Assembly (NCBI GenBank): GCA_033807695.1
Contig: CM066310.1
Location: forward strand, 310,001 to 374,000
DNA length: 64,000 nt
From: Daedaleopsis sinensis
Lineage: Eukaryota > Basidiomycota > Agaricomycetes > Polyporales > Polyporaceae
Direction: 5' to 3'
The position numbers and the translations under genes were made by a program. Below, in pieces: positions 19,530-32,149 of this stretch (positions are counted from its first letter, which is position 1; each line of letters begins with the position of its first letter). Below the pieces are notes generated by a model. It searched no databases, was not told the DNA's origin, and saw nothing but the letters and a program-made list of their open reading frames with translations.

Positions 19530-22500
19530 CTAAGGCACTCGCCTCGATGTACGCTGAAATTTACATAACAGATGTTCAACCATAATAGCATCGAAGGTCA
19601 TCGCTTTCTTCTCGTCAGAGGTCAGAGACAGGTTGAGGAAGTTATACACATCCCCAAAGGCACTCAGGGTGTCTGCTTCCACAGAGCTTGAGTTAGAGGC
19701 TGCAGTGAGCGACTCGAGACACCGCTGCGAGCCGAGGTTGTTGCTGTGCACTATCTTTGCGACTTCCTGCACTGATGGCTGCTGGACATGGCCTGTATAG
19801 ACCAGATCAGCCGTGAATAGATAGGCCGTGAGCTTGCCGAAGAGGGGCAGCATCCGCATTATCTTGACCTCGCCAGACTGGTCAGCGAATTTGCCCCTTG
19901 ACTGCAACCAATTGAAAGTTTCTTGAAAGGTCGCTGGCTCACCGCCCGAGCGGAACTGCTTCCAGTTGACTTCGCGGTTGAAGTAGACCCATGGATTCTC
20001 GACGAACGCAAGGCGCTGATGCTGAGGAGTACCGTAGCAGGTGAGATTCACCAACCACGATATAGATGCCGTGGTCCCGTCGTACCCATTGTCCGCGAGA
20101 AACTGTGTCTACGCGGCCATGTCTGCAAAGTACCCCTTCGTGCACTGCTGATGGAGCGCCTGCGAGTTGTATAACAGTGCACGAGACATGGCCTGACTTG
20201 CAAAAACGCCAGGAGTGTCGGCCAGTGATGCATGGAAGGGGCCGTCCACACCGGTCACGATCTGTCATGAGGGTGCATGCTCTCTGAACGGCAAGAAGAA
20301 GTCGATATCGGTGGCAACGAGCTTCTGCAGCGGAGACTGGGGTTTGAATGAAAGGTCGTGCACGAACGGGAGTAGCTCGCGGGCAAATGCAAGTAGGTTC
20401 TCGAGGCTGTCCTTTGGAACCACACGTGGCTCAAACAAAGGTGGAGGTGGAGGCGGCAGAGGTGACTGACCAGGACCATTCAGGAACCCGGACTCTGCTG
20501 CGGCAGTGACAGAGCTTTGGGCCATAGAAGAAGACAGCGGAGGTGCATCTGAGGAGGAGATCGGAGGGCGTCTTGTGCGTACGAGGCGAGATAGCGCTGG
20601 ATCAGTAGGCTCTATCTGTGGACGCTTAGATGAGGAGACATGCTTGGATAGCAAAGCAACACTGGAGTGAGGTGGCGACTGCTTGGACTTGTACAGGGCC
20701 AGGATGGGGAGAGATGGGGGTATGGGACATCCTTTGGTGATGTTGAAATAGGTAGCGACGGCCTTCGAGAACTCCTCGAGAGCGGGGTTGCATCGTACGA
20801 CGCCTTCGGAAATCTGAGCCAATAGAGTGGCCTCGGGGCTGAGCGGGTCGGCGATGGGGGATTGACGGAGTGCTGATATGAACGGAGAGAGCATGGTGAG
20901 AATTAGAGAGTGATGACGGGTTCGCTTTTGACGGAGGAGGCATGACTTTATATTTTGATGAAGGCGCCACATCTCATGCAGTAGCAGAACGTCGACATTG
21001 CGCAGGATTGCAATGGTGTTCATGACGAAATAGGCACCAAGAAGCTGGGTGTTTGATGGGAAAGACAACCAAGCACGGACAATTTTGACCACCTGGGTGG
21101 TGATAAAGCTGGGGACTTCGGAATGAGCGACACGCACGGCTGAGTGCGGGAGGTAGATGACGGCGTGCTCGGGGACCTCAAGATCTGGAAGGTAGTGTGA
21201 TGCATGAAGCTCGCCTTGGTTGCGATGACGCCACATGTTAAACACATCGCATGTAAGCTCAGTGAGCCAGTCACTAGTGTCGTCAAGAGCGGTCGGTGTT
21301 GCTTGCAAAGTGGTGACGATATCGGTCGAATGCTGGACACATTCCTGGGTAAGCCACCGCCAGGCTGCTGCGTTTGAGATCATGAGAATACGGCGCTCGT
21401 GAGCCAGAGATAAGTCGGTGAGGTCCAATGCCAGAGCACGCTGAGGCCAAGCATTCCATAGTGCAGCGACACCATAGGCAAACGTCACGGACTCGCATTT
21501 CGTTGTATCCAAGCTGTGGACGAAGGCGTGAACACCTTCATCGTCAAAGCCCAGAGGAGCTATCTCTGAGACCTTGTTTGCCAGGATGTTCAAGCCTGCG
21601 AGCTGCTGAGTGAGCTGAGGGATTGAGAACATCCTCAAAACCTCAGAGAAATCTAAATATTAATGTAGTCAGCCTTACGTATGGTCACGGGCGGTATCTG
21701 CATATCATCATTGTCTTCTGCGGCTATTGGTACCAGGGCACATTCTGTTCACAACAGTTAAAATGTAAGAACACAGCGAAAGTAAGGTCTGAAGCTCACC
21801 GTTCGTGGAAGAAGAGCCTGCATGCTGCATCACTTTGTCCAGAACCTTGACATGCAAGTCAGGCGGATCCTCGAACGAAGTTGCAATATCCGCAACCTGG
21901 ATGTTGAGTTCCATACAGTCGTCCACTTGAAATTGTTCATGAGTTAACCATTGAGATGCAGTGAGAGTACATCTCTATCTACTAACGAGTCAACGACCGC
22001 AGTGGGTAGGGCTTCTTGGTCACATTCACTTGCTCCTGTGACTGTGACAACGACGAGTCCACACCGGTAGTGGAAGCTATGGTAGACATGTTTAGAGAAC
22101 GTATGCAGCACTCGACGACGTCACATACCGTCAGCTGTGCTAGCATTGCCCTTCAGCCGCTTCGACCGTCTAACCGGGCTGTCAAGAGGTGTTGCTTCCT
22201 CACGAGCAGCCTCTGACGGATCGTCCTCGTTCGTCTCAGCGGCCTTGCGCTTTCGCGTCGATGTTCTGCGTGCTATGTGTTCTAGAGCCGGCAGTTCAGC
22301 TACTGCTCAGGTGATGCATTAAGAACCTTATACTCACCTTCTCCTTCGTGATCACCACCGTTGGGGACTTCAGCTTGAGCCTTCTTCTTAGCTAGAAGTG
22401 TTAGAGGGCGATGAGTGCCAGTGCAGGTCTAAAGAATGATCGCAGCTCTCACCGGTTTGCTTGTTCAACATGTAAGGGTAGAACTGAGCATGCTTCTGCT

Positions 22501-24501
22501 TGTGAAGCTCCCAGCGACGAACACTCTCCTCGCGCGAGCATCCAAACTCTTCGGAGGTGTGACTAGAGCCGGGATGAAGATCCCACTCGGATGGGACTAT
22601 GCGCTGTCCGCTCTCGTCCTCAAGCGACATTGCTTTGCGGAGCACATCGAAGTCGAGTTCGAACTTGAGCTGCGAAGGTATCTGGTTGGTCAGATAGTAC
22701 AGGAGTTCACCGCTCGCACAATAAATGAAATCCAGGTATGCCTGGCGAGTAGTGAGCCAGGGGCCATCAGAGATCCAGCTGGCACAGTTTGTTGTCCCTC
22801 GCACTCTGTCGTAGCTAGATAACGACACAATTCATTAACAGGCATAAGAGACTCAGGACAGAACACTCCACTACCTAGGGTTCGTCATCTCCGGTGTGAT
22901 GGCTAACAGCTCGCCTTTAGGAAGTGCTCCAAACGCGACGAGTGAGACGCCATTGATGATGGGGCTAGACGGGTAGCAGACGACGACGAAACGATAAGAC
23001 CAAGGAGCAGGCTCAGCACCCTGCGGAGCTGTCGGCGGGAACCCCCCATGGTAACGTAGGCCACAGAAACAAGCTGTGACCAGGCCTTTGAGCTCTACGA
23101 CCTACTTTCAGTGAAAGAAGAATCAAAGAGTAATATAGTAAAACGTACGGATGGCGATACCGAGCTCGGCGATCATGAAGTATCCGGGCTCCTCACCGGG
23201 GGCCAGGTCGTTCATGGCAATCATGCACGTATAGCCACCAGGCGAGTCGTTACGATCAACATGCTTGCCAGCGAACTGGCCGAGGTCCTTCTTGAAAGCA
23301 GCAGCTGTAGAACAAAGGTCACTAACGACGTACTATACCAACATGACATACATGTACCAGCCAGACTGTCCGAAGACTTCGTTGACGCAATGTTGAGCTG
23401 CATCGTCGGGAATGCGTAGTTGCCCTCGTGACTGACTCGAGGAAGGTTGGTCACCTCAGCCTGCAAACAGAGAGCCTCAGCGACCTCCTTTGGGCCACTT
23501 TCCAAGCTCGCGATGGCAATCGGAGAGGCCGCCTGCAAGAAGAACCATCAGCGATCAACTACAGTACAACAGAGGCACGATATACCTGGATGGTCTTGAA
23601 GCGGAGCTCGTTATGCTCGGATGGGTTGCCGTCTTTCACCTTCGCACCAACGGCAGGCCCCGTCAGATTTTTCTGGATCTGGAAACTCTGCGCGAGGGCG
23701 TATGCGCGGTCGGAGTTGCCGATAGAGATGGCTTGCTTGTGACGCTCCCACCCAATGCCTCCAGCGAGCTCGCCGTCGACTTCGTTGGGCTTGTCGGGAG
23801 TGCGATCCTCAGGCTCACCAAGAACTTCATCGCGAGCATCCTCCATGTCGGTACGCATCCTCGGCGTGATAACTCCTCTGCATAACGATATGGATGGGTA
23901 GGTAGGACGAAGAGAAATAGCGATGAAAACTTACTCAGGGGTCACCCAAGCTTGAATAATGTCATCCTTGGCCAGACCAGAGCCCCACTTGTCACGGGCG
24001 AAGACATAGTCGCCGACTTCGAACTCAAGGAACCCTACAGTTACAAGTCAGTGGTGTAGAGATCGTACGAAGTTAGGGACAGTACATACCAGCAGCGGTG
24101 ATGCCAGCCTGCGTGCCATCAGGCAATACCATAGCCTTGATAAACTCCAGGAAGTTACGGGCAGCAATATGATCTGTATCTTGAATGTAGACGTAGACGT
24201 TGCGGACGTTGTGCACATGCTCCAGCTGAGGGTGAGAGTTGATGCGGTAGAAGACGGGGAGTCGATCGTCACGTCCGTCAAGCTCAATGACTTCAGCACC
24301 AGACGGCGGCTTCACTGCTGTGTGAGGAGCACGGACAGGTGCAGGAGAAGGCGATCGAGAAACTCCAGGCGAGCAGGGAGGTGTATACAGCGGTGGAGGG
24401 GACCCTGGATCATCGAACAAGACTGCAGGGCCACGACTAGGTTCATGGGGAGCAAATATGCACAGGCATGCTTTGGATGTACCTTGGTTGTTGTCGAGCA
24501 T
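19530..24501 (-). pseudogene. TET/JBP-like 2-oxoglutarate dioxygenase fused to a long novel C-terminal region; two in-frame stops
   Basis: Starts at the ATG at 24501 (MLDNNQGTSK) and splices through about a dozen short introns. After a Pro-rich N-terminus come GFLEFEVGDYVFARDKWG and then a double-stranded beta-helix oxygenase: KHVDRNDSPGGYTCMIAM (HxD iron ligands, about 23220-23260), LRYHGG (second His ligand) and SYRFVVVCYP (Arg for 2-oxoglutarate), about 22960-23070. This order and the HGGxPPTAP context match the fungal TET/JBP family, which oxidises 5-methylcytosine or thymine in DNA. A basic linker (STRKRKAA, RRSKRLKG) leads to an all-helical region of about 630 residues (from MFSIPQLTQQLAGL, 21638). 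That region is interrupted by TGA at 20265-20267 and TAG at 20109-20111, with conserved-looking sequence on both sides. The catalytic domain lies upstream of both stops and could still be made. Confidence 0.65.
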
Positions 24502-26842
24502 AGTGGCAGCTGAAATGAAGCAGTGGAAGAGAGTACGTGTTCGGGGTGAGGATGTAGCAGAGAGAGAGAGCTGGAGCTGGGGCGAAAGACTGGGGGTGCC
24601 AGAGATATAAGAAAAAGGTGGCCCTGAGGTACCGTGATAACGATTTTTCGCGTGAATGTCCTCCAATTGGTCGGAGCTGGCCTCACCACTGCAAACGAAT
24701 AATACTTACCTGTGAAAACAGACAAACGGCACACTGATAGTCAGAATACCACTCAGATATTATAGAAATCAATATTACAGTTCAGATTCTACTAGCAGCA
24801 GGACTTTAGGAGAGGGAGGGGACGGGGGGGGCGTGTATATTGCATGCACGCACGCTGGCCAATCAGAATGCCTGCAGCTCCAGAACACAGACGTGCACTG
24901 AGCCGCCTGCTGGACGCCATCCTCCACCTTCACATGTGCACTGAATGCTTACTCACGAAGGAAAAGGTCCAGGCCCTATCGGTTTGGGTATTGGATTGAC
25001 TTAGGTGATTGCTTTTAGTATCGGAGGTACGAGGTGCGAAAAGCTCACTCTGAGTGAGCACTTACTTGTCTTTTGCACCTGAACGGGAGGGCACCACATG
25101 GATAGATCACACAGAGGGGTATAACGTGTACAGGTCCAGTATATATAGAATACATACAAGATCATACATGTCGTTTAGATGGAGTCGGATATACAGTGAT
25201 TGGCAAAGGAAAAAGGGAGTGTACGCTATCGTAAGGGAACGATGCAGATTATGAGGGACATTTTGACTTACCACTGGTCTATTACAGAGTCAGGCCACTG
25301 GGAGGGGCGGGCGTATGCACAGACTCAACCTGTGCATGCACAGGCATTGGCCGTTTGCAGGCAGAGACATGGGGGGCAAAGACAAAGACAGACAAAGACT
25401 TACTTACCTTGTGTGAACAGTAGATGTACCTCCCAACTACCAAAGTTCGCCTCCAGCCTACCCACTGGCGTGCACGACAATGTGTCGAATTCGAGGGGTA
25501 CTGCCGAGGTCGTAAGATCCAGGGGAGAGGGTAGACCTCTGGCGGCAGAGTGCACAGAGTTGTCGGGGCAGAAGACGAGGGAGACAGCCTTCCAGTTCAG
25601 CAGCGGTCGAACAGGGAACTGGCTGGGCTCAAATGCACGGTCGAAGTCGATGGAGGGGGCGGTCGGACTGTGGCGTTGATGCGGAGTCGTTTCCATACGG
25701 TGGCGAGTCGTTCTCAGCGAGCAGTCAAAGTTGGAGGACATGCGAGTGTCGAGGATCACGTCTCGGGTCGTTCAAACGTACCGCGACACGGGGGAAGGGG
25801 GAGCGAGAGAGCAGTCGAGGTGGTGGTGGTAGAAAGAGAGAGAGAGGAATGCGGACTTCGAACGATGAAGTCCAGCAATCACGTGACTGCCTCCCGGGTA
25901 GCTCGGCCATCGGAAGCGGCTCCGAGACTCTGAGATCCACGTGGCTCGGCTGTTTCCAGGACCCAGGTCATCGGAGCTGCCCGGAAGCCACGTGGATCTC
26001 GGAGTCCCGGAGCCACCTCCGGTGGTCATGTGACCTCTGGGATTTCCCGGACCGCGGAGCTGCTCTGGCGCCTACCTCTCTCTTCCGCTTGCCACCACCA
26101 TCTCCGACACGGCCCTCTTGTCCTCCACCACCGTCCGTCGTTGCCACCAACCTCTCGCTGCTCTCTCCCTCATCCTCGCCGCCCCGCCTCCTCTATCCCC
26201 ACTCTCTCTCCGACGACCACCGACTGTCGACTCAAACTCTGCCACCGTCGACTTCCGCCACTCTCGCGTTCGCCACGAACCGTCGACTTCGCTCCGAACT
26301 GTCGCATCTGCTACCGCAGTCGCCCTCGCTCCTCTCACCTCGTCCCACCCGCGTCCACACGGTCCTTGTAGTCTACGTTGTACCAGTGGTTAGAACCACT
26401 GTAGAACGTAGCTACTTCCCTGGTAGAGCCGACTTTGGACAATAGTAGTAGGGACCCTGTGTTTTCGGTAGCTGGGTATAGGTGATTTGTGAACGTTCAC
26501 TCTCGCGTGAGTAAAACTTGTTTCTACAGCAAGCTAGGACCCAGGTAAGCTCCTCGAACGACCCGCTTTTTGACGATCCTGTTGAGTGTGAGTGGACGTT
26601 ATCTATATACGGTAGGTGGACTTGTGCACTGCTGGTAGGTGGAACCACGTGCTTCCCATTCGTACACTGCATCATCAGGTATGGAAAATGACTTAGCACG
26701 CTGTCTTGTACTCACCCTGCTGCACCACTAGCAAGATCTCGGCTGTGTTCCCATCGATAACATTTCTGTGAGAAATACTGACTATCTGTATTGTACACGA
26801 TATTGATCGTCTTAGGCTCCAACCAATATCATTCCTAGCACG
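24502..26842. other. Intergenic region, 2.3 kb
   Basis: No gene is supported. A CT-rich leader and a TATA-like CTTATATC (minus strand, about 24603) precede the TET-like gene. From about 25600 to 26350 the DNA is low in complexity and CT-rich on the plus strand; long ORFs there are composition artefacts. It contains the inverted repeat and CACGTG boxes described separately. Confidence 0.5.
25918..26014. repeat. Imperfect inverted repeat with CACGTG boxes
   Basis: Two 28-base arms, 25918-25945 and 25987-26014, are reverse complements with two mismatches, separated by 41 bases. Both arms contain GAGATCCACGTGGC or its complement, so each has a CACGTG E-box (25938-25943 and 25989-25994). A third CACGTG is at 25880-25885 in an ATCACGTGAC context. 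The spacer itself has a near-palindromic centre (CCAGGACCCAGGTC). It could form a hairpin or be a paired binding site for basic helix-loop-helix factors. Confidence 0.8.
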
Positions 26843-29534
26843 ATGTCTGACTCCCAACAAGACAAAATGTCCATCAGAAGGTAATTAACTACAGACTGGC
26901 ATGAGGTGGATACTAACACTATATTAAGACGTGAGCTGCTGTACTTGTTCAGCGATGAAGCAAGGCACATATACACTGTCTATAATGTCCCAGACAACAT
27001 CCTCATCCCTCCGCCAGTCGATGTGAACGCGCACATCAATAAATCTATGTCCGAGCTGCAGACGGCGCAATGGGCCACACCCCGATACCCTGAACTTCCC
27101 TACCTGCTACAAGGCAACACTGCCCACGACATTCTTCTCTCGCGTCTCGCTGTCAGTGACGCATGTCTACAACCAATCCAGTTCGCGAGGAATGAGTGGG
27201 GCCTTTCTTGGGAGATGAGACAAAGCTGGAGGTGTCTGGAGGAAGGCCTCGCGTTTGTCGCGTTCACGCTGATTAGCGGCAAAAGTCAAGATCCCGAATG
27301 TGACGGTATGAGACCGTTCGAGTACTGGCCCGATCCCACAGAATGCGGTTATCTCCAGCTCCATGGCACCCATGCGAAGGCCAAGTCAGCCATTCAGCGC
27401 GCGCACGAGGCGTTTTACTTCCTGGCGGCACGATGCTCACTAGCGATCGCGATCTCCGTGAAGGACAGACAGTCCGCACACCACTGGGTCTCGTACCTTG
27501 AGAGGTGCGGTGTTCCTGCTTCCTGGCTCGATGGACTCCAACAATCTGTGATCTCCAAATTCGACTACGGACTCCGTGCCGGTGTATTCGTGGATCCAGT
27601 AAACTGGCCTTCGCTCAGGCATCTTCCCGTCCTCAGACGTTCTTTCGTTCCTCTTTTCGTGTGCTGGGAGACCGCAGAAGTGGCCAAGAGTGTTGCCCAG
27701 AGGTTTCCCTTCATGAACGACTATTTGCCCATTGATAAAGATGGAGTAAACGCATACTACAATCCTCCATACCCCCAAAGACCCGGAGTGTTTGTCCTGT
27801 TCCATAAGAATACCATGTTCGTCCACCCTCCGACTCCAGCGCTCGAGAACCTCCAGCCCACCGGCCCGTATCAGCGTCCAGGGGAGACAGCGAGGGAGTT
27901 TCTGATGCGGATGGATGCGAGGTGTCGTGCAGCAGTGGCCCACGAGACAGAGTCTGAGCGGGCTCGTCGCCTACGAAGACAGGCCCGAGCTTCTCCAGAT
28001 GTAGTCCCCCCACCCTGGATCCGCGTTTTCGTCTGGCTCAAGGCTCGTGAAGTCGACGTCAACATCCGGCCGCAATGAGCTGATCTGGATATCCGTGTCC
28101 TGGTGCCGAGCTACTCTGTTCCTGCAATTTGGTCGACACATCTCCCTGAGCAGAAGTACTACCACTTCCTCTACGACACGTGGGACCTGACATCAGACCT
28201 TCCTCAAGAAGTCCCTCAGGCTGAAGAGCCAACAGCTGGAGGTTCTGCTACCCCATTCGCTCCCCTCCCTGAAAACGTCACCCTCGCCGAGTCGCTCACA
28301 GCAGACTTGGAGTTCATGTATCGGAGTATGCCCGTCAAAACAGACTGTCGTCCGCGTTGCAGACACTTTCGTGGAGGACTACTATGGAGTGCATCGTACT
28401 ATATCCACCTCCGCCGACGTCAACTACCTCGAGTTCAACCATAACATCGATCGGGCCCTCGGGATCATGCGGGAATCGCTCAAGGGTGACAATGATGCTC
28501 GTAACATATATTCGGGGTTCATTTGGGCAGCTGTGAAGCGGAAGCTGTACTCTGCAGCCACGAGCGAGTGCTGGGACCTTGACCCGAACTCGGAGCACTA
28601 CATCCTCCTGCAGAACGGATTGAAGCAGCGGGTCTCTCGGATCACACGGGCAGAAGTCACACACGCGGCTGCGACAAAACTCTATTTCATCCAGTTCAGC
28701 GCGGATCTGGCGCCGCCTTGGCTGCTCACAGGGAACGCAATGGTGATAATGTACCTTCTCCGGAAGCAGACGATCACCACGTCGGTGGAGGCTGCTCGGG
28801 AGCTGGTCCGAGTTGGATTGCCGTTCTACACCGTCCGTCTGGCTGCAGTGCTGGTGCGGAAGTCTTTCGAGTTGTTCCTCCCTGTGTACTCCCTGCCGAC
28901 GTACCGCCGTGCTGGCTTCACCCCTTCACCAAACGACTATCAAGCATTCGAGCTCCGGGTCATGGAGCTTCTGCATCGTCCTCATGTGCGTGCGGCGCTG
29001 AAAGCTGGGGGAATTATCTGGTGCATTGCCATGGACGTCTTGGGGTACGATGATGACCTGTCCCAGACCTTGGAGGACAGTGTCGCTGCGGGACCATCAA
29101 GTACAGACTCTGTGCATGCTTCCCTCATCAAGACGCAGGATGGGCAGTACTATCTCGATGATGTCTTGTCCCCAGAGGAGAACGATGTCTTTAGCGGTGT
29201 GTACCAACTGTACACAGGTAAGCATCTAAACGACGATCTTAATACTTTTCTCATGCTAACAGTAAACTTATTATTAGAGCAGCGCGGGCAGACCGAGAAC
29301 GTCTCCTGGTGGCCGCGTCAAGCTCTGTGGGTTGCGTCTGGCATGAACAATGGCATGTGGTCTCCTTTCAATGAGAGTTACTTCCAGCGTAGGCTCAGGG
29401 CAATCAAGAATGGGACGGCACAGCTCATGAATATCACAGAATGGAGGTCGGCACTCACTATGTATAGACCTGCGCAGCATCTTCAGCAGAACCTGTGTCT
29501 TGCCAGTGAGGAATTCTTAGAGTCTCAATGGTAG
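26843..29534 (+). pseudogene. Member of a large unnamed Agaricomycete protein family, broken by a stop and a frameshift
   Basis: Exons are 26843-26880, 26929-29217 and 29278-29534; the first intron has a TACTAAC branch site. The protein would be about 850 residues. Recognisable family landmarks are the VFVDP and LFVCWETAE segments, the GETAREFLMRMDARCRA helix with a basic stretch after it (ERARRLRRQARA), and the C-terminal YLDDVLSPEEN then ENVSWWPRQ then FQRRLRAIKNGTA. I recall this architecture from a repetitive, Agaricomycete-wide family with no known function. The copy has an in-frame TGA at 28076-28078 and, at the A4 run 28337-28340, an extra base that moves the frame; removing one A restores a continuous reading. 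Codon usage is like the neighbours, so decay looks recent. Confidence 0.75.
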
Positions 29535-29937
29535 TGCTAGACTTGGACTTGGACTGTAGTAGCTACAGATGTCATGGTCTTCAAGTACTCCTTAACGTTG
29601 TCTGATGTATTACCCTGCAATTCTGCTGTCATGTATCCATACTGTATTCAATTGCTGTATCTGGACTACTCTGCAAAGTGTATAAAGCTTGTGTGCAGTT
29701 AATAATGGCATTATTGGCATGTACGACATCAACTGTGTGACCCTACATCGTGCATAAACCCTATAACGCTCACCCTAACCCTAAGTCAGGGTTCCAAGTG
29801 TAAGAAAAAAACTTACCTGTGCTTATGTAACCATAAGCAGAAAGTAAGCGGTGTTTAAAAATTTTTCCCACGTACACGAAGTACCGTTACAAGTGCCGGC
29901 CTGAATCTCAACCATAAAGGACGATTTCTTTGTTCCT
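29535..29937. other. Intergenic, with two telomere-like hexamers
   Basis: About 400 bp with no gene. Two CCCTAA hexamers in a row sit at 29773-29784, close to the 5' truncated edge of the next pseudogene. Two units are too few to call a telomeric array. Confidence 0.4.
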
Positions 29938-31610
29938 CATCAATCGTAATTATCTCGTAGATGGTTATTCCACCTCTGCGTCCGAGGCATTACCGGAGGC
30001 GGTATGGTAAGCCCATCCGATTGTAGTGACATCATGGATGTGTAAGTTCATTTATCTTCCTCAGGAGTATACAAGTGAGTTCATCGCGACCTCTATCCTT
30101 GTACTTCGCGCTGAGCATCACAGGCCTTACCTATACTCACTGTAGGTATCGTCACTACGACATTTTCCACGATTCCGCTAATGTACACCACATCTTAGGG
30201 AGTGATCATCGCAGTATCTCAAGGGTACTCGATAGTCCATTTCCGCTTCCTTACTGCCGCACCACTGACTCTCGCACTTTATAGGTTCTTCGCTCGAAGG
30301 GCCTATACATGTGAGGTACTACTTTACGTTTACGGAACGCGCACACTGACGGTTGTATATTCACCATCTAGTTGGGCGCAGATACAGAATTTGGATAATC
30401 CTGGCGGTATGTATTACCTCAGTCACGGTCATTCCGGGAGAGAGATTAATGCATATACATTCAGACAGTACTTTTCATTGCAGAATTAAGTTCGTGACAA
30501 ATGTAATGCTATAAGATACCTTGCACTGGTACTGATCGTAGCACATCTGCGACCAGTGTTCTGCATAGGTGTGCCACATTATTTTTCTGAGTCATATTCG
30601 TGCGCTCTGACCGTATCTTAGCGGCAACTGTAGTGGAGTATGACTCCCCATCTATACATCATGTCATTGCGACAAAACTTACCGAGATGCTCTTAGACTT
30701 GCTGTGACCAAGAACAGCTACCAGCTTTTCGTTCCGTACACGGTCAGTATATTTAGCATAAACACGCATTCTACTGACGTGCAATATTCTGTGCCACCTG
30801 ACAGTGGATTGTCACGGTCGCATCCGCACTGTCTACTGCAGCAGACATCGTGCTGACCACGGTACTCATCATATCTCTGCATGAAAATCGCAGCGGCCTC
30901 AAGCAGTGCGTCTGAGCGTGGATCACGTCAGCGACACGACATCGTGTGCTGAGTTCTGACTCTCGATCTCTATTTAGAACCGACTCCGTGGTGGACGTTC
31001 TCATCCTGTACGCAGTTGCTACAGGTAAGCTCCCATCTCCGCAAGTGTCATGCCTACTCTAACGTCGTATTCAAAAGGATTGATCACCAGGTATGTGACA
31101 GTCTGAGACTGTACATCCGTGAAGTTGATTTCGTGCTGATGTTTCGATAGCATTGTGATGGTTCTTCTCTTGATTACAGTGCGTAATCCTTGCACTACAC
31201 TCTACACAAAGTGCACTCAACTGCCTGAACATAGTCCCTCGCAAGTCCACGAGACCTAATTTACACAGGAATATCGATCATCGCCACCAAGTGTGCGTCA
31301 CAGTAGTATTATATCTCGGACTAGCTCTAACTCACTCTGACACTGATAGTGTACGCGAACGCTCTATTCGCCGCGTAAGCCCTACCTTCATCACAGATTC
31401 TCGACGTCATGCAGACTTACCTCTTGGTAGACTCAACACTCGACAGGCTCTGCGTGAAAAGCTCACTTGTCCTGGGTCATCCCATGATGGCTCGAGCAAT
31501 CGAACGATGGCCTTTAACCGTCGCCCAGTGCATGTTTCGATGCTTACAGCAGACGTCGCCAACGATGTGTCCCACGGAAGTAAGTGAGAATGCAGATCCA
31601 TTGCCTTCCA
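29938..31610 (+). pseudogene. DUF6534-type membrane protein, 5'-truncated paralogue A
   Basis: Exons can be recognised by comparison with the two sister copies in this window. In order they read NYLVDGYSTSASEALPEAVW, VIIAVSQGFFARRAYTC, RYRIWIILAV, a helix WIVTVASALSTAADIVLTTV, TDSVVDVLILYAVATGLIT and finally LNTRQALREKL (about 31434). Introns of 50-100 bp with GT-AG ends separate them. The two N-terminal exons found in the sisters, LDxTFGxxLIGTFVxAG and LYGxTLxQAxxYF, are absent, and no acceptor fits the first remaining exon, so this copy has lost its 5' end near 29930. The family is a multi-pass membrane protein group expanded in Agaricomycetes; its role is unknown. Confidence 0.6.
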
Positions 31611-32149
31611 ATTGATCTTCTCATACCAAACAGTGATCGCAATTTCAAAACGAACTTCAACACCGAAGCAGTCGTATACGTCGGCTGAAGTATGAATGTG
31701 ACGCTGCTCTCAGATGTAAAAGTATTTCGCACCGCTACGATGAGGTCCTATTCCCAGCAGGCGGCTTTTGTATATATTATGCTACCGGACCACGGCGAGG
31801 ATAGACACTACTCACAAGTGGTTATAAATATCTAGAGACTGTCAAGCTCTGTACAGTGATCGAGTATACGACTCTTTGGCAGACGTATGATGTGAGATGG
31901 AAATACATTGTTCCAATGTCAACACGAGGGGGATGTGCTTAGTAGTAGGAGGTGTGCGGCGGTGGCTTAGATGCACGTATTGAAGCTAGAGGAGGAGGTG
32001 AGGAGGAGGTGAGGGATGCAGACCCTATCAGGGCTCGTTTGAAGCTTAAGAAAGGTTTCACGCTTAGACCCGCGCTACATGTGAAGATAGACTCTGCAGC
32101 TGCATCGAAACCTCGCCGGTCCCTTTGCTCACTGCCGTCATCGCCTGGT
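31611..32149. other. Spacer between convergent DUF6534 paralogues
   Basis: About 540 bp without a supported gene; copies A (plus) and B (minus) end towards each other here. A short purine-rich imperfect repeat (GAGGAGGTGAGGAGGAGGTGA) lies at about 31990-32010. Confidence 0.4.

Noticed and set aside
20060..20290. Introns that would remove the TGA and TAG stops in the TET-like gene
   Set aside because: The sequence between and around the stops reads as ordinary coding in one frame, and no GT-AG pair removes a stop while keeping phase and length like the other introns.
14133..24501. KDZ transposase linked to the TET-like gene
   Set aside because: Fungal TET/JBP genes are often next to KDZ elements, but I found no DDE transposase of that type in either flank.
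25550..26445. Several overlapping long ORFs
   Set aside because: They lie in CT-rich, low-complexity DNA, are open in several frames at once and have no domain or splice support.
29773..29784. Telomere-like CCCTAA repeat
   Set aside because: Only two exact hexamers; an interstitial telomere tract or chromosome end would show many more.
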